Positions 62,664 to 64,000 of a stretch of 64,000 nt of DNA are shown in pieces (position 1 is the stretch's first letter; every line of letters begins with the position of its first letter). The notes beneath the pieces were generated by a model that was not told where the DNA came from, did not search any database, and worked only from the letters and a program-made list of their open reading frames with translations. Origin of the DNA: UBA7672 sp963784415 (GTDB taxonomy: Bacteria; Pseudomonadota; Alphaproteobacteria; Caulobacterales; Hyphomonadaceae). The position numbers and the translations under genes are program-made. The stretch spans positions 1-64,000 of the forward strand of contig CAWARK010000004.1 in NCBI GenBank assembly GCA_963784415.1. Direction: 5' to 3'.

Positions 62664-62923
62664 CCCTTGAGACTTACACGCAGACGACCAGTGTGCCGTT
62701 CCGGTCTTCCTGCTCCCCAGCGGTCAGGCCACCGGCTTCCTTTTGGAAGTCCAGCCTGCCCCGGGGCAGCCTATAGCACGCAGATGGGGGTTTGGGGCCA
62801 TACCCTTGGCCCTGAAAGCAGAAAACGCCGTACAATTAATCACTTGACTCCGTTTGAGGGGGCAAGGGGCGCCTTATGTGACATTTAAGTTATTGATTTC
62901 GTTCGGATAGCGCGATGCGGGGG

Positions 62924-64000
62924 TTATCCCGCAGTTTGCGGGGGCGGATCGTCGCGCCGGACCATCACCAGCTTCTCGATGAAGAACTCCATCATCCGGG
63001 TCAGGTCCACCGATGTGTGCCCCCGGTCCGGCCCCACCTGCAGGTCGAAGCTTTTCCCTGCCGTCTGCAGGGCCTTGATCAGCTGCAGCGCGTTGTTGGG
63101 ATGCACGTTGTCGTCCGAGGTGCCGTAGTAGAGCAGCAGCGCCCCGCTGAGCTGACCCGCGTAAGTCAGCACCGCCGCCCGGTCATACGCCGCAGGGCTG
63201 GTCGCTGGCAGCCCGAGGAAGCGTTCCGAATACGCCGTGTCATAGAGCCGATAGTCCGTGACCGGAGAATTCGCGGCCGCCGCCTGCACCACGTCCGGGT
63301 GCCGCATCAGCATCAGGGCGGCGACCGTCCCGCCATACGAAGTGCCATAGATGCCGACACGCTTGCGATCAACATAGGGCCGCGCCCATGACGCGCGGAT
63401 GCCGGCGGCGATGTCGTCGACCTCCACAATGCCGAGTTGCTGATAGGACTGGTCCATCACCTTGCGGCCCTGTCCGGCATTGGTGCGCGCATCGACCTTA
63501 AGCACCAGGAAGCCAAGCTCGCCCAGCGGCGCGGGCATCACGAAATTCTCCTGCAGCCCGGTCGATCCCGGTCCGCCATAGACGTTGACCAGCATCGGAT
63601 AGGTTTTCGCGGGATCGAAGTTTGACGGAAACTGCATCTGCGCATGCAGCCGCGTCTTGCCGTCGGCGGCGATGAACGTGAAGTCCTCGGCCTTCTTCAG
63701 GCCCAGCGCTTCGAAGCGCGACATGTCGCTGAGCGCGATGGTGGTGATCAGCCGGCCGGTTGCATCGCGCAGGCGCGAGATCGGCGGCTGATCGTGCGCC
63801 TGTTCGATATCGACGAAGAATTTTCCGTCGGGCGAGAAATCGATCCGGTGCGTGGTCTTCGGCCAGGTGAGCCGCGCATCATCCTTGCCGTTCAGCCGCA
63901 CGCGATGCAGTTGCACCAGCATGTGGTTGTCGCCCGAGCGCGCCGTGTACCACAGCCATCCGCCTCGCTCGTCGACGCGCACGATGTCGACGACATCGAA
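62924..64000 (-). CDS. S9 family prolyl oligopeptidase/dipeptidyl peptidase IV-like protein (5' part cut by window edge)
   Basis: The frame continues through the right edge, so only the C-terminal about 358 residues are present: the end of a beta-propeller (S-P-D-G-K-F-F-V-D) and the alpha/beta-hydrolase domain with nucleophile G-T-S-Y-G-G, Asp in G-T-S-D-D-N-V-H-P and His in D-R-G-H-T-S. Y-G-G-P-G before the catalytic domain is typical of DPP IV. These exported serine peptidases release dipeptides, often after Pro or Ala. N-terminus, signal peptide and S9B versus S9C status are outside the window. Confidence 0.88.
   Translation of the reverse strand, partial: FDVVDIVRVDERGGWLWYTARSGDNHMLVQLHRVRLNGKDDARLTWPKTTHRIDFSPDGKFFVDIEQAHDQPPISRLRDATGRLITTIALSDMSRFEALGLKKAEDFTFIAADGKTRLHAQMQFPSNFDPAKTYPMLVNVYGGPGSTGLQENFVMPAPLGELGFLVLKVDARTNAGQGRKVMDQSYQQLGIVEVDDIAAGIRASWARPYVDRKRVGIYGTSYGGTVAALMLMRHPDVVQAAAANSPVTDYRLYDTAYSERFLGLPATSPAAYDRAAVLTYAGQLSGALLLYYGTSDDNVHPNNALQLIKALQTAGKSFDLQVGPDRGHTSVDLTRMMEFFIEKLVMVRRDDPPPQTAG

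Overview
The window is 64 kb of GC-rich, gene-dense DNA from an alphaproteobacterium. Gene content (sdhCDA, an ethylmalonyl-CoA-pathway mesaconyl-CoA hydratase, RarD, PHB depolymerase, OpgH glucan glucosyltransferase, a TonB-dependent receptor, many DUF and VOC proteins) and the palindromic intergenic repeats suggest Caulobacterales or Hyphomonadaceae. That placement is inference, because no rRNA or other taxonomic marker lies in the window. No tRNA, rRNA, CRISPR array, insertion sequence or intact prophage was found. The layout is ordinary chromosomal core with small accessory islands.

Region by region. 0-1 kb: sdhC-sdhD-sdhA on the minus strand, with sdhA cut by the window edge. 1-10 kb: a class I amidotransferase, DUF998 membrane protein, then a minus-strand run mch - saccharopine dehydrogenase/DUF4166 - DCC protein - malyl-CoA thioesterase (C5-dicarboxylate CoA chemistry), pdxY, a VOC protein and an EstB-like serine hydrolase. 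10-14 kb: PPP phosphatase, Hpt-like protein, a candidate small RNA, rarD and an aspartate-semialdehyde dehydrogenase homologue that lacks both catalytic residues. 14-20 kb: leuB, a LysR regulator divergent from an NAD(P) epimerase across a clear dyad, a Sel1 lipoprotein and leuD. 20-31 kb: VOC/GNAT genes, hemolysin III, phaZ, a GST, a receiver domain without its phospho-acceptor, a DUF3089 lipoprotein, two tandem 3D-domain proteins and an M20 peptidase. 31-38 kb: leuC, an unknown secreted protein, nitronate monooxygenase, dgkA, an orphan DUF2793 tail-like protein and a formyltransferase. 38-50 kb: a Sel1/2OG-oxygenase, adenine deaminase, small hotdog and NTF2 proteins, and an envelope-precursor block (galU, glmS and glmM divergent, kdsA) with a thiolase. 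50-64 kb: MBL lipoprotein, PQQ/cytochrome c dehydrogenase, TonB receptor, acuI, a probable 6S RNA upstream of 5-formyl-THF cyclo-ligase, a subtilisin-type surface protease, opgH and an S9 peptidase cut by the right edge.

The most striking property of the sequence is technical. At least 17 frame breaks interrupt otherwise intact genes (amidotransferase, DUF998, mch, saccharopine dehydrogenase, pdxY, epimerase, two-TM protein, Sel1 lipoprotein, GNAT, unknown secreted protein twice, DUF2793, thiolase twice, PQQ dehydrogenase, acuI, folate cyclo-ligase). Nearly all are single inserted bases next to short homopolymers, which points to uncorrected long-read errors and not to real pseudogenes. Such genes are given as one CDS spanning the break, with the break position stated.

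Biological leads worth following are the catalytically degenerate ASADH homologue, the receiver domain with Gly in place of Asp, the unassigned terminator and hairpin near 11.25 kb, the PQQ dehydrogenase/TonB/MBL locus, and the palindromic mosaic repeats at 20.0 and 25.5 kb. I did not find convincing evidence for a wholly new multi-gene system.
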